From NCBI RefSeq assembly GCF_000007485.1, contig NC_004572.3:682001-746000 (forward strand): DNA of 64,000 bases. The letters run 5' to 3'. Below are positions 10,353 through 20,440 of the stretch, one piece after another. Source of the DNA: Tropheryma whipplei str. Twist. GTDB lineage: Bacteria > Actinomycetota > Actinomycetes > Actinomycetales > Microbacteriaceae. The notes beneath the pieces are model-generated. The model did not search any database. It was not told the DNA's origin and worked only from the letters and a program-made list of their open reading frames with translations. Position numbers and translations under genes: made by a program. The first letter of the stretch is position 1; the number at the start of each line of letters is the position of its first letter.

Positions 10353-10637
10353 GTGATCGTACTGCAGTTCCGTGTTTTCACCATCATCATTATTCTGGGC
10401 CGCAGAAAGGTTTTACCTGGGCTTAAATCGCAGAGATACGAGTATTATCGTGCGCTATTGCCGATAATGTCGCTGTATATTTGTGTGGAGCTAAGGCCAC
10501 TATCTTGCGGACGCGCCCTCTTGACATGCGCAGATGGAGCCCATCTCATTCTTGACACGTCTGTTGGTGAGGTTGAGAGTATGCTACGGAAAGCGACCGC
10601 CAAACAGTCGCCTGGACCTCTTGGGGTCAAACTATAG
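10353..10637 (+). CDS. Hypothetical short ORF upstream of the ABC exporter genes
   Basis: A possible 94-residue frame beginning at GTG and ending 16 bp before the proposed start of the exporter gene. I do not recognise it. The C-terminal half (ADGAHLILDTSVGEVESML) looks protein-like. A second frame beginning with ATG at 10314, behind a good AGGAG, runs into a stop at about 10426. A single frameshift would join the two, so this may be a decayed gene. Confidence 0.3.
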   Translation: MIVLQFRVFTIIIILGRRKVLPGLKSQRYEYYRALLPIMSLYICVELRPLSCGRALLTCADGAHLILDTSVGEVESMLRKATAKQSPGPLGVKL

Positions 10638-10653
10638 GAGTTGTGATTCTTTA

Positions 10654-12405
10654 GTGTTAAGCGAAAAATTACGTGTTATGCGTGCCGGTAAAATAACCAT
10701 CCGGTTATTGCTGCCACCCGTTTTAATGAATCTGCTGTCTTTCGGAGCGTATATTGTTGCCGGAGTTTTTAATGCCCTCCTTTTTACCGAACTTCTCTCG
10801 CAGCGCAGGTTGTTTGAAATTACTATTCTTATTGGTGGTATTGCCCTGACACTAATTGCTCGTCCACTTATTAGTGTGGGTGAAGCTGTTCTTGAAACCC
10901 GTGCTGGTACAAGAGTCAAACAGAATCTTAGACAAGCTCTATTAACTGAGCTAGATAGGCGCGGCCCAATGCGCGTGGGGTTTTGGCGATCGGGCAAAAT
11001 ACAAGCCCTAATCAGTGATGGCATTGAATCTATTGATTTGTATTTTGTTAAGTATTTTGTGCATTTTATAACAACAGTTGTTTCTGGAATTGTAATAGTC
11101 ATTATCATTTGGCAAATCAATTGGATTATTGCCGTTGTGTTGTTGTTTTGCGCCATTGGAATGGTTGGCATCCCAAGGCTTTGGGATAAAGCACTAGGGA
11201 AAAAGGGGCAAGAGCACTGGGTTGCTTATGAAAACATGAACGCAGATTTCATCGACGCAATGATGGGCATGTCAACTTTGAAATCTTTCGGGGCAGCCGA
11301 ACGATATGGCAAAAAACTGGAGGAGCAATCAAACAGGCTCCTTTCTTCTACGCGCAGACGGCTAAGAATATCATTGGGTGAAAATGGACTCAGATCGCTA
11401 ATGCGTGCATTGGGGCCTGCACTCGGCTTGGTAATTGCCATTTTTCAAATCCGCGCCGGTCATATGGAGATTGGTCAGCTGTTCTTGGTTATCAAGTTGT
11501 CAATAGAATTATTCCGCCCACTCAACACCCTAGTTATTTTGTATTATGGGGCGTTTTTCGGGATTGCAGCTGTCTCTAGTATAAATGAGATACTTGAAGA
11601 GAGATCTCACAGTGTTGCACATAATAATCATGAGACTCCCTCGCTAACTGGACTAACAGGCTTTGATAGGGTTTCATATACATATATCGGTGCTGATAAA
11701 TCCGCCCTAACGCACACTACATTTTCAATTCCATCCAACAAGACAACAGCAATTGTTGGCTTATCTGGATCAGGTAAGTCAACTGCGCTGGGCTTGCTGA
11801 TGGGGTTTGATAGACCCAATTCTGGGCAAATCAGGGTTTTTGGAAATGACCCAGTCAGTATTGATACAACCAAGGTAATGACACTTGTGCCGCAGGATCC
11901 TGTTATTTTCCCCGGAACAATCCGTGAAATACTCGCTAGTGCAAACCGAAAAGCAACAGAGGCAGAAATGATTGAGGCTCTACGCTATGCGCAAGCAACA
12001 ACTCTGCATCTTGAAACAGAACATGACGAACTGGATATACTCGACGTCTGTATATTCGAACACGGAAAGAACCTTTCAGGGGGTCAAAAACAACGATTGG
12101 CCATTGCAAGGGCGCTTATCAGGAATACGCCGATTCTAGTATTAGACGAGTCAACATCCGCGCTTGACACCATGACGGAAAGTGCTTTACTAAAGGCTAT
12201 CAGAACCGCACGGCCAGATTTAACACTGTTGATTGTTACGCACCGAATTGACACAGCAGCTAAAGCTGACCAGGTGGTTGTTATGGCCAATGGCAGTGTT
12301 ACCTGTGCCGGTGCTCCGCAATTGCTTGCGCGGGATAAAGACTCTGTCTGGTCAAAACTGGTAAAAGCACAGTTAGGTGATGTAAATGTCGAGCGCATTG
12401 AATAA
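10654..12405 (+). CDS. ABC exporter half-transporter, subunit A (membrane plus ATPase domain)
   Basis: About 583 residues in the type IV exporter layout: an N-terminal six-helix membrane domain (about 20-310) fused to a nucleotide-binding domain. The latter shows Walker A GLSGSGKSTA, the signature LSGGQKQR and Walker B ILVLDES. GTG at 10654 is preferred because AGGAG lies at 10636-10640, though the 13-bp spacing is long; ATG at 10678 is possible. A 20-bp overlap with the next gene implies a heterodimer. The substrate cannot be read from sequence; peptide, lipid, siderophore or thiol export are all compatible. It lies between two WiSP repeat tracts. Confidence 0.85.
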   Translation: MLSEKLRVMRAGKITIRLLLPPVLMNLLSFGAYIVAGVFNALLFTELLSQRRLFEITILIGGIALTLIARPLISVGEAVLETRAGTRVKQNLRQALLTELDRRGPMRVGFWRSGKIQALISDGIESIDLYFVKYFVHFITTVVSGIVIVIIIWQINWIIAVVLLFCAIGMVGIPRLWDKALGKKGQEHWVAYENMNADFIDAMMGMSTLKSFGAAERYGKKLEEQSNRLLSSTRRRLRISLGENGLRSLMRALGPALGLVIAIFQIRAGHMEIGQLFLVIKLSIELFRPLNTLVILYYGAFFGIAAVSSINEILEERSHSVAHNNHETPSLTGLTGFDRVSYTYIGADKSALTHTTFSIPSNKTTAIVGLSGSGKSTALGLLMGFDRPNSGQIRVFGNDPVSIDTTKVMTLVPQDPVIFPGTIREILASANRKATEAEMIEALRYAQATTLHLETEHDELDILDVCIFEHGKNLSGGQKQRLAIARALIRNTPILVLDESTSALDTMTESALLKAIRTARPDLTLLIVTHRIDTAAKADQVVVMANGSVTCAGAPQLLARDKDSVWSKLVKAQLGDVNVERIE

Positions 12406-14155
12406 CACGAGATTGAGTAAGGGTGTAACAAGAAAAATGCTAAAAGATCTCTTGATCCTAGCTGGCAAGTTACGCAAATGCCTGGGGCTATTTACCCTTG
12501 CAACACTTGTCCTGATTATATGGAATCTGGCTGAGACCGGGATTGCGGTTGTGTCCTTATTTATAAGTTCGGCATTCTTTTCAGATACTCAGGCTGAACT
12601 ACAAGGGCTTTTCATCTTGTTATTCTCACTGGTTGTGGTTTATTCCGTGTTTAATCTATTGGATATATGGTTGGCACATGATGTTGCGAACAGGATCCTG
12701 CATATCCTTCGAGTCAGCACATATTCAGCTATAAACCGTATTGCTCCATTAGGTTTACAAAACAAACGAACGGCTGATATTGCATCAGCTGCATTGAGCG
12801 ATACCAGTGAGTTGGAATGGTTTTACACACAAATACTTCCGTCCGCAATATTTACGATAGTGAACTCGATTATTTTTACCACCATATTAACTTGGTTAAT
12901 CGGTCCAATTGGGCTATTTATGATTATCCCAATGATCCTGACAATTATATTTCCATTTGTGCTAGTGCCCATACAGAGACGTCAAGGTGTTGCATCGCGG
13001 GAAACCCTAGTTGACCTGCGCGCAGCGGTTCTGAATGCCGTTCAGGGACAGCGCGAATTGCGATCTCTGGGAATGGTGAAGAAACAGCATGAAGTAGTTA
13101 TTGCAGCAACAGAGCGGGTTCAGAAAATCAAGAATGCACATAACCTGCGAAAGGCTTTAGAGCTTGCCTTTTCTTCATTAGTCACAGCTGCTGGGTCAAT
13201 AATCCTGCTAATAATCTTGACCGACAGGGTGTTAAATGGGCAACTTGATGGGCGGATTCTACCGGTTGCAATACTTTTAGCGGGGCTAAGTGTAATACCG
13301 AGTTATATTCTTGCTGACGCAATGGGAAGAATGGGAGACTTTGGTGCATGTGCAATGCGAATAAACAAGATACTGAAAGCTAAAGATCCCATTCCAACTG
13401 AACCTAGGCGCGGCTTAGAAAAGCATCATAATGAGGATAATACCCTCGTGGCGGATGATATAGGGTTTTCGTATGATTCTCAACCTGTATTATCCGGCGT
13501 TAATTTAACAGTCAGTCCGTCAAGATCGGTCGCCATTGTTGGGCATTCCGGCGCAGGTAAGAGCACACTTGCCAATTTGGCAATGCGATTCCTTGATCCC
13601 GATGATGGTGAAATGAGGTTTGATGGGCTAAATTTACACGGCTACAACCCTGATGTTTATCGGCAACGCTTGTCTCTTGTGCCGCAAGATTGTCATATCT
13701 TTGCGGGGACAATCAGACAAAATCTAGAATTGGCAAAAGATGGGGTCAGTGATGATGCAATCTGGGAGGCGCTAAAGCTAGCTGATATTGCTACATTGGT
13801 TGAATCACTTGGTGGCCTAGATGCACCGGTTGGTGACCGTGGTACAACCCTATCGGGCGGTGAACGTCAGCGTATTGGAATTGCCAGGGCATTTCTGCGT
13901 AATCCAGATATGCTAATCCTTGATGAGCCGCTGGCAAATATAGATCCACTGCTTGAGGCGAATATCGCAGCCAATGTTCGCAGACTCCGCGGAGGGCGAA
14001 CCACCATAGTTATCGCACATCGCCTGGCATCAATCCGCATAGCTGACCACATAATAGTGCTGGACAATGGCGGGGTTGTTGCGCAGGGCACTCACAAGAA
14101 ATTACTGAACAACATGCATTATCTGGAATTACTCGGAAACCAAATACAGCAGTAA
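12386..14155 (+). CDS. ABC exporter half-transporter, subunit B (membrane plus ATPase domain)
   Basis: A 589-residue partner of the preceding half-transporter. Six predicted membrane helices (about 20-310) precede an ATPase domain with Walker A GHSGAGKST, Q-loop VPQDCHIF, signature LSGGERQR and Walker B MLILDEP. The Walker B motif ends in Asp-Glu-Pro, whereas subunit A ends in Asp-Glu-Ser, so neither site lacks its catalytic glutamate by inspection. The ATG at 12386 lies inside the end of subunit A, with AGGTG just upstream, which suggests translational coupling. The stop is followed immediately by WiSP repeat sequence. The substrate is unknown. Confidence 0.85.
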   Translation: MSSALNNTRLSKGVTRKMLKDLLILAGKLRKCLGLFTLATLVLIIWNLAETGIAVVSLFISSAFFSDTQAELQGLFILLFSLVVVYSVFNLLDIWLAHDVANRILHILRVSTYSAINRIAPLGLQNKRTADIASAALSDTSELEWFYTQILPSAIFTIVNSIIFTTILTWLIGPIGLFMIIPMILTIIFPFVLVPIQRRQGVASRETLVDLRAAVLNAVQGQRELRSLGMVKKQHEVVIAATERVQKIKNAHNLRKALELAFSSLVTAAGSIILLIILTDRVLNGQLDGRILPVAILLAGLSVIPSYILADAMGRMGDFGACAMRINKILKAKDPIPTEPRRGLEKHHNEDNTLVADDIGFSYDSQPVLSGVNLTVSPSRSVAIVGHSGAGKSTLANLAMRFLDPDDGEMRFDGLNLHGYNPDVYRQRLSLVPQDCHIFAGTIRQNLELAKDGVSDDAIWEALKLADIATLVESLGGLDAPVGDRGTTLSGGERQRIGIARAFLRNPDMLILDEPLANIDPLLEANIAANVRRLRGGRTTIVIAHRLASIRIADHIIVLDNGGVVAQGTHKKLLNNMHYLELLGNQIQQ

Positions 14156-16644
14156 CAATTGTGCTAGTAAGGGTTGTAGCAGAGGAAGTATAGGAAGGTG
14201 CAGTTGCAGTAATAGTTACTGTATATGTTCCAGGCACAATACTTGGGGTGATTGTTATATTGCCATTGGTTTTATCAATATTGATGGTTACGGTGTTACT
14301 GTCTGTGTCTGTTGGGGTGGTTGTTTTTATTGTGTAAGGGTGTGTATGTGACACCTACAAGCTGTCCACTGATGCTTGGCACCTTGTTTTTGCCAGCACC
14401 TGCCTTGGTATATGGTTGTGGTTACGGGCTGTATTACAAGTCTTGCTGGTAAGGGTTACAGGTAACACCCCGGGGGTTACAGGTAACACGGTTACGGGTT
14501 ACCAGTAATGCGGGCAGAGGTTACAGGTTGCGCTGTGCCATATAGAGATCCACCAAAGATGGAGCCTAGGCCATTGGTAATGCTATCCCAGAAGCCTCTG
14601 GGTGATCGTATGGGGGCAGCTCTCTTAGATCTGTGTGTGTAACCTGTCACACAACAGGGGTAACTGGTTCACGGGTGTGTGGGGTAACAGGTTACACGGT
14701 TACAGGTTGCGCTGTAACTGCAGTTGGTGCTGTCTGTTTGGTGTGCTGTGTGCGTCTATACACTTACCTGCACCTACTGTTAGACAGTCCATGGTTGTAC
14801 CAGATAGAGATGGTGTAGTACTGGTAACAAGAAGGGTATATGTTGCACTAACAATTGATGTTTTTGATGCAGTGGCAGTTACTACTACTGTATATATACC
14901 TTGGCTAACACCTGTATCTATACTTCCTGTTATGGTTCCAGAGGAATTAAGGGTTAGTCCTTTAGGTAGACCTGTGGCATTAGTTCCACCAGATGTAGCA
15001 TCTGCCATATATAACATTGATGGATGTAGCTATATAACCGGATAAAGGGGCACCTTTTGACTTGGGTGTAATAGTTACAGTACTCCCCTACTAACCAGAC
15101 TGGTTACTTGAGTGGGTAGGACAGCGTTTGCAAGTGTGACTGGTAAGGGTAACAGTAGAGGGTAAGACTATCAGCGGCAGTGACAGTGGAGGTAACAGGT
15201 TACTGCTTACGGGTGTGGAGTAACACGTAACACAACATAGGTAACTACGTAACACAACACACGAGTAACCAGTCGCGCTGGCAGAGGTTACAGGTAACCC
15301 TGTGGCGTATGCAGATCCAGGAGGGAGTTTGCGAATCCGCCTAGGCCACTGCCTAGGACACTGCTTAGGCTGTCCAAGAAGCCTCTGGGTGATTGTGTTA
15401 CCAGTTACACAGTTACAGGTTGCGCAACACAGGTTACTGCTTACGGGTGTGGAGTAACACGTAACACAACATAGGTAACTACGTAACACAACACACGAGT
15501 AACCAGTCGCGCTGGCAGAGGTTACAGGTAACCCTGTGGCGTATGCAGATCCAGGAGGGAGTTTGCGAATCCGCCTAGGCCACTGCCTAGGACACTGCTT
15601 AGGCTGTCCAAGAAGCCTCTGGGTGATTGTGTTACCAGTTACACAGTTACAGGTTGCGCAACACAGGTTACTGCTTACGGGTGTGGAGTAACACGTAACA
15701 CAACATAGGTAACTACGTAACACGGCACCAGATGTTACCAGTCGCGCAGGTGCGTGTTACAGCTTACACGTAACACACCGGGGGTTACAGGTTACTCTGT
15801 GGAATTAGTTGTGTCGTATGTTGATCCAGGAGGGAGCTTACGATACCGGTTAGGGCACCGGCTATGGCACTGCCTAGGGCGCCCACGAGGTTTCTGGGTG
15901 ATTGTGTGGGGTGGCTCTACTAACCAGACTGGTTACTTGAGTGGGTAGGACGGCGCCGGCAACAGCACCAAGGAAACCTTGGGTTGTTGTGTGGTGGACT
16001 GGGGTGTGGCAGATAGAGATGGTGTAGTACCGGAGCCCAGGAATCCGGCTATGGCACTGCCTAGGCTGTCCAAGAAGTATCTGGGTGATCGTTACACGTA
16101 ACACAACATAGGTAACTACGTAACACGGCACCAGATGTTACCAGTCGCGCAGGTGTGGGTTGCAAGTTACACACCGAGGGTAACAGGTTAGATCTGAGAG
16201 ATTAGTTGTGTCGTATGCAGATCCAGGAAGGAGCCTGCGATACCGCTTACGAGTCCGGCTATGCCACCGGCTAGGGCATTGCCTATGTCGCCCCAGAAGT
16301 ATCTGGGTGATCGTGTGCGGGCAGCTCTCTTAGATCTGTTATGGGTTGTAAAGGTATATGCATGTGCCACCTACGGTCGAAGTCGCAGGATAAATACTTG
16401 GCAGTGAATCAATACTTGACACAGTGTTTGTGCCATTTGGGTCAGGTGTGCCACTGATACTTGACACTGATGCTGTGTCACTGATCTACGGCACAGTGTT
16501 TCCAGCACTTATGTAGGCGTATGGGCTGTGTGTATTACAGGTTACTGTGAGTTACAGGTTCCATAGAGCAAGCACAACCCCCTCAAGGTTAGACCGGCAC
16601 GCAGTTGTTAACGCATTACACGCGTGACCCTTCTCGGTCAAAAA
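14156..16644 (-). repeat. WiSP-derived non-coding repeat tract 3
   Basis: About 2.5 kb with no intact gene, the longest uninterrupted tract. Minus-strand modules include an Ig-like unit near 14200-14290 in which the frame through NIDKTNGN is unbroken. RSKRAAP junction pieces followed by SPR lie at about 14600 and 16310. Glycine-rich modules are near 14540, 15310, 15545, 15830, 16040 and 16210. A second Ig-like unit is at 14875-15010. A 234-bp exact tandem repeat is at about 15197-15730. Dyads GTTAC-NN-GTAAC lie at 14455, 14476, 15287, 15521 and 16091. These are fragments without start region or anchor. Confidence 0.88.
15197..15731. repeat. 234-bp tandem repeat, two full copies plus a partial third
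   Basis: The landmark AGGTTACTGCTTACGG occurs at 15197, 15431 and 15665, spacing 234 bp each time, and the two full units look identical. 234 is a multiple of three, so the minus-strand frame stays open through all copies and repeats a 78-residue block. Each unit holds one glycine-rich module and one GTTAC-NN-GTAAC dyad. Confidence 0.92.
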
Positions 16645-19035
16645 TCACAGAGGGGTATAGGGCAAAACGTATATAAAAAGCGTATCTTTTTTCCTAATTT
16701 TAAATACATCAAGAGAAATATTTACCGTATATAGCCCAGGGCGGACATTACGATTCACCTGCCCTCTTACAACCCCAACGGCTGTGTCAATAAAAAGGCC
16801 AGAAGGTAAACCGACCCCAGGTTCGGTTCTATCTGTTTCTGTAACAGACAATGTGTAAAAGCTGGATGATGGAAGTGGAATATAGACGCTACTCTGTCCA
16901 ATTAATACACTCGTCTTGATACTCGTTGTAGATATATCGGTGTTGTATACGGTTATATACACCGCATCCACAGCAATTGTAAAAACAGCAAGAGCTGTTA
17001 TATACGCAATATACACCCCTTGGGTAATACTGGGATTTATAGATCCCGTTATATATTTTCTGTATCGATCAAGAGTAAGGCCTTTGGGTAGGCCAGATCC
17101 GGGTGATGTCAGGGTAGTGTACGTATACTGAGAAAACAACAGAAAGAATGGTGGGACAGGAAGAGAGATCGACACTCTCTTTGCCCCCAAAGATGCATAA
17201 GTATGCACAGTATTTGTCTTGAGTTGCCCCAAAACGGTAAAGATATATGTAACAACGGCGAGCTCAGGAGTTATAACAGTGGATAATGTTGTATAAACAT
17301 CCTTTGGCATGTGCTCAAAAATAGCGGTTTTGCGCGAACAGGTATTGCATATACCCTTCAGAAATACATTCGTACTACTTGTCCCGTGTTTTGAATACTG
17401 CCCGATTGTTGCTGTTCTCGCGTAGGTTACAACATATTCATACACTCCGGGCGGACCTGCAACGATTCCTGTTATAGAACGGCTTACAAGATTTAACCCG
17501 GATGGCAGACTGCCGGCTGTATGCAACAATGTCATTGCATAGCGTGATGGAAATGGTGCGGTTAGACTAAGATTCTGTCCCTGAATAAGGGTTATATACA
17601 GGCTATTGCTTTCCCTGTACGTCACATAGATCTGATATGTGGCAGTGGTATACGAGTCAGACAGCGTAAATGTATAGGTCCAATTTTTCCCAAAAAATGG
17701 ATTAACATAGCTCAGTGTTTTTCCAAAAAATGCAGTTACGACAAATTGATATAGACCGGGGGTGACGCTCTTATCTATAGACCCTGTTATCTCTCCGTTG
17801 CTTGTATTAAGGGTTAGTCCTGAGGGCAAGGAGAACATAGAGTTCATTCCATTTGTGATTACATTACTTGTGTTTATAAGAAATGATGTTGGGGTGGCAT
17901 ATGACTTGGCAAAACCAGTGCCATGAAGCCATCCATGACTATCGGTAGATGTGCGAATTATTTTTCCTGGTATAGACCAGGATGGTGAAATGGTTATGGT
18001 TGATTGATTTACAGAAACAGTAGTTGTGATATTGCTTATATTGGGTGTTAGCATAAGGTAACCGTAATACCTGATAATAGGTTCGTTTCCGCCATTACAT
18101 ATAGTGAGTTCAGAACACCATTTGTCCAAAGAGGTATTGATAAGAGCTCGATCCTGCACCTTGAGGGGCGATCTATTCACGTGGGGATTTTTTATCTGCC
18201 TATCTTGCATCTCTCTCTTAGATCTGTGAGAGGTTGTTGGGTTGTGTGTATCTATTGCATAGGTGATATGGGTGGTTGTGTCTCTGTTTATGGCTATGGC
18301 TGTTATGGGAGATGTTGGTAGGGATGAGAGATGTATCTGTCCGGTGTATCTATCTATGGTTATGTCTTTGTTTGGGTGTGTTAGAGAGAAGGTGTATCTG
18401 GAGTTTCTGAGTGATGGTATGTCTGAGAGATATGTGTTATCTATCTGTTTGTGTATGGGAACAGTTATCTTTGGTTTCTCTGTTACATGTATGTCAAAGA
18501 AGAAGATGTTACGGGTTGTTAGGAGAGCTATGAGATTGGTTGTTGTCTTTGTTATGGAGATTACTTTCTCATCTCCGTATGGGGTTGCTATGTCTGTATG
18601 AGGGAAGGTTAGGAAAGATGATGGATCTGCTTTCTTATCTGTGTAATAGAGAGATATATGTGTGTTGGTTATATATGGGACATATAGGTATGAGGATGTA
18701 TCTGTGTATGGGACATATATATGTGTCTGTGGTTGGGGTAAGAGAGATGGGGTGCAGGACAGGGTTTGTTTTGTACTGCTTGTAACAGGATCTATTAGGA
18801 GAGATACATTTGTGTTAGTTGTTACACATACTTCTTGTGTATTTGTATTACTTACTCTTGTGTATTTGGTATTAGATGAAACAGATGTAGATGAAACAGA
18901 TGATAGGAGGGATAGAGCAGGAGGTGTCTGTCTGGCAAAGGCTGTTTCATATTGTAGGGATGATAGGAGGAGAAGGGTTAATAGTAAGGTAAAGGCTTTG
19001 GTGAGGTAAGAGAGAGGGTTAGGCGATGTTGGCAT
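16645..19035 (-). CDS. WiSP family surface protein (WiSP1)
   Basis: About 796 residues. The N-terminus (MPTSPNPL, then a Leu-rich core and AFARQ) is a signal peptide. Residues to about 275 form a constant domain nearly identical to WiSP2 and WiSP3. It ends in SHRSKR, after which the sequence is unique. The variable part carries Ig-like repeats (LPSGLTLNTSNGEITGSID; later LPKGLTL and LPSGLFID copies), typical of He_PIG-type domains, and is Thr/Ser/Tyr-rich. Unlike WiSP3 it ends in YVLPYTPL with no membrane helix, so it may be secreted or truncated. ATG 19035 is preferred over TTG 19059 because a TATAAT box overlaps the latter. Known family role: surface antigens. Confidence 0.9.
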   Translation of the reverse strand: MPTSPNPLSYLTKAFTLLLTLLLLSSLQYETAFARQTPPALSLLSSVSSTSVSSNTKYTRVSNTNTQEVCVTTNTNVSLLIDPVTSSTKQTLSCTPSLLPQPQTHIYVPYTDTSSYLYVPYITNTHISLYYTDKKADPSSFLTFPHTDIATPYGDEKVISITKTTTNLIALLTTRNIFFFDIHVTEKPKITVPIHKQIDNTYLSDIPSLRNSRYTFSLTHPNKDITIDRYTGQIHLSSLPTSPITAIAINRDTTTHITYAIDTHNPTTSHRSKREMQDRQIKNPHVNRSPLKVQDRALINTSLDKWCSELTICNGGNEPIIRYYGYLMLTPNISNITTTVSVNQSTITISPSWSIPGKIIRTSTDSHGWLHGTGFAKSYATPTSFLINTSNVITNGMNSMFSLPSGLTLNTSNGEITGSIDKSVTPGLYQFVVTAFFGKTLSYVNPFFGKNWTYTFTLSDSYTTATYQIYVTYRESNSLYITLIQGQNLSLTAPFPSRYAMTLLHTAGSLPSGLNLVSRSITGIVAGPPGVYEYVVTYARTATIGQYSKHGTSSTNVFLKGICNTCSRKTAIFEHMPKDVYTTLSTVITPELAVVTYIFTVLGQLKTNTVHTYASLGAKRVSISLPVPPFFLLFSQYTYTTLTSPGSGLPKGLTLDRYRKYITGSINPSITQGVYIAYITALAVFTIAVDAVYITVYNTDISTTSIKTSVLIGQSSVYIPLPSSSFYTLSVTETDRTEPGVGLPSGLFIDTAVGVVRGQVNRNVRPGLYTVNISLDVFKIRKKDTLFIYVLPYTPL
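18213..19034 (-). repeat. WiSP 5' constant block, copy 1
   Basis: An 822-bp block that appears identical to 31176-31997 (WiSP2), offset 12,963. Its part from 18256 matches 50199-50977 (WiSP3) with one silent CAT/CAC difference. All copies are in direct orientation, so recombination would delete, duplicate or convert rather than invert. Confidence 0.93.
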
Positions 19036-19058
19036 ATTTACAGAAACGACGGAACACA

Positions 19059-19085
19059 ATTATAACGATCGTAGGTAAAGAACAA
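19059..19085 (-). promoter_or_regulatory. Possible WiSP1 promoter
   Basis: The minus strand reads TATAAT at 19064-19059, 24 bp before the ATG, with TTGTTC 15 bp further upstream as a weak -35. No clear ribosome site precedes the ATG. This region is unique to WiSP1; the other two WiSP loci have a poly-G tract here instead. Confidence 0.4.
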
Positions 19086-20276
19086 GGAACATCTGCCTGA
19101 AATACTTACCTGAGAACATTTGTTCATTCACACAGACATGCATCTTAGTCTTGATAATTCAGATTATGTATATATAGGTAACCACACACATGACACAGTA
19201 ATACTGTGTTACATGTGGGCTGGTGTCGCCGGGGGTTGCGCGGGCAGGGGTTACAGGTTGCGCTGTGCCATATAGAAATGCGGATCCACCAAAGAATGAG
19301 CCTATGCCACTGAGTAGGCCGTCAAAGAGGCCTCCGGATGATTGTGTGGGGGGTGGATACTAACCAGTGTTGTTACTGCGGCAGGTAGGATGGCGTTTGC
19401 AAATGTGACTGGTAAGGGTGATAAGGGTGTCGGCAACAGCAGCATCAGCGGGACAAGGCCGGCAGTGACAGTGGAGGTAACAGGTGGGAGGGTAAGGGCT
19501 CCCCTCTGCCAGTGGTATAGATAACAGTCATTGGTGCAGATGTTGGGTTTGACGAATAACCTGATCCGCCCTGTGTTAGGTGAGTGGGGTATGTGAGGTT
19601 GGTATTTGGGCCCTCTGTGGCACTTATGCTTGTCACTGATCCATGACACAGTGTTTTTGCCAGCGCAGTGTAATCCGTGTTAACAGTAATCTGTCCTAAC
19701 ACCTGTATCTATACTTCCTGTTATGGTTCCATTGGTTCTGTCAAGGGTTACTGGTATCAATATTGATGGTTACGGTGTTACTGTCTGTGGTTAGGGTGGT
19801 TGGGCTTATTGTGTAACTGGTTATAAAACCTGTTACAGATAAGCTGACAGGTGTTGTTGTGTATATGGTTATGGTTGTGCCAATGCCTATGTGTTACATG
19901 TAATGGGTTGCACAGTATAGGTTACAGGTTACATAGCAGGGGTTACAGGTTGCGCTGTGATAGATAGAGATGTACCAAAGAGGGAGCCTATGCCACTGAG
20001 TAGGCCGTCAAAGAGGCCTCCGGATGATTGTGTGGGGGCAGCTCAGTAGCAGCGGGTTGCGCAAGTTTAGCAGGAGCAGGTTTTGCTGCAGCAGGTTAGG
20101 GTGGTTGGGTTTATTAGTGTTTGCAACAGATGTAACAGGTTACACACCGGGGGTTACAGGTAACTCTGTGGGATTAGTTGTGTCGTATATATCACAGATA
20201 CATCGGTTCTCTGATATAGATACGTATATAGTAATAGAACGTAGGAAGGTTCATTCTGTATGATTTCCATCTTTCT
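19060..20276 (-). repeat. WiSP-derived non-coding repeat tract 4
   Basis: About 1.2 kb. After the WiSP1 promoter it holds glycine-rich modules at about 19270-19345 and 19965-20035. An anchor-like TTLV segment is near 19360, and Ig-like remnants at 19700-19800 include the frame-breaking 16-bp insert (19744-19759). A short PAKP-rich fragment lies at 20041-20096, and a dyad at 20153. No gene. It ends at the tRNA cluster. Confidence 0.82.
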
Positions 20277-20349
20277 GGCCCCATCGTCTAGAGGCCTAGG
20301 ACCCCGCCCTTTCACGGCGGTAGCACGGGTTCAAATCCCGTTGGGGTCA
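20277..20349 (+). tRNA. tRNA-Glu (anticodon UUC)
   Basis: Acceptor strands GGCCCCA and TGGGGTC pair (one G-U), and the anticodon loop is CTTTCAC with TTC. The T-arm is CGGGTTCAAATCCCG. 73 nt, no encoded CCA. First gene of a Glu-Asp-Phe cluster. Confidence 0.95.
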
Positions 20350-20361
20350 CCCTTATTCTTT

Positions 20362-20435
20362 GGCCCTGTGGCGCAGTTGGTTAGCGCGCCGCCCTGTCAC
20401 GGCGGAGGTCGCGGGTTCGAGTCCCGTCAGGGTCG
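20362..20435 (+). tRNA. tRNA-Asp (anticodon GUC)
   Basis: Acceptor GGCCCTG pairs with CAGGGTC, the anticodon loop is CTGTCAC with GTC, and the discriminator is G as usual for Asp. 74 nt. Its anticodon arm differs from that of the neighbouring tRNA-Glu by one base, which matters for the chimera at 48742. Confidence 0.95.
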
Positions 20436-20440
20436 CTCAT

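Noticed and set aside
15091-15723. Long Cys-rich minus-strand frame in the 234-bp repeat
   Set aside because: It stays open only because the repeat unit is a multiple of three. Its composition and lack of start site match the other silent tracts, where the same sequence is read in a different frame.
18263-19009. Three plus-strand frames within the WiSP constant block, repeated at 31226 and 50206
   Set aside because: They lie opposite the WiSP coding sequence and are identical only because the block itself is duplicated. No ribosome sites or protein-like features.
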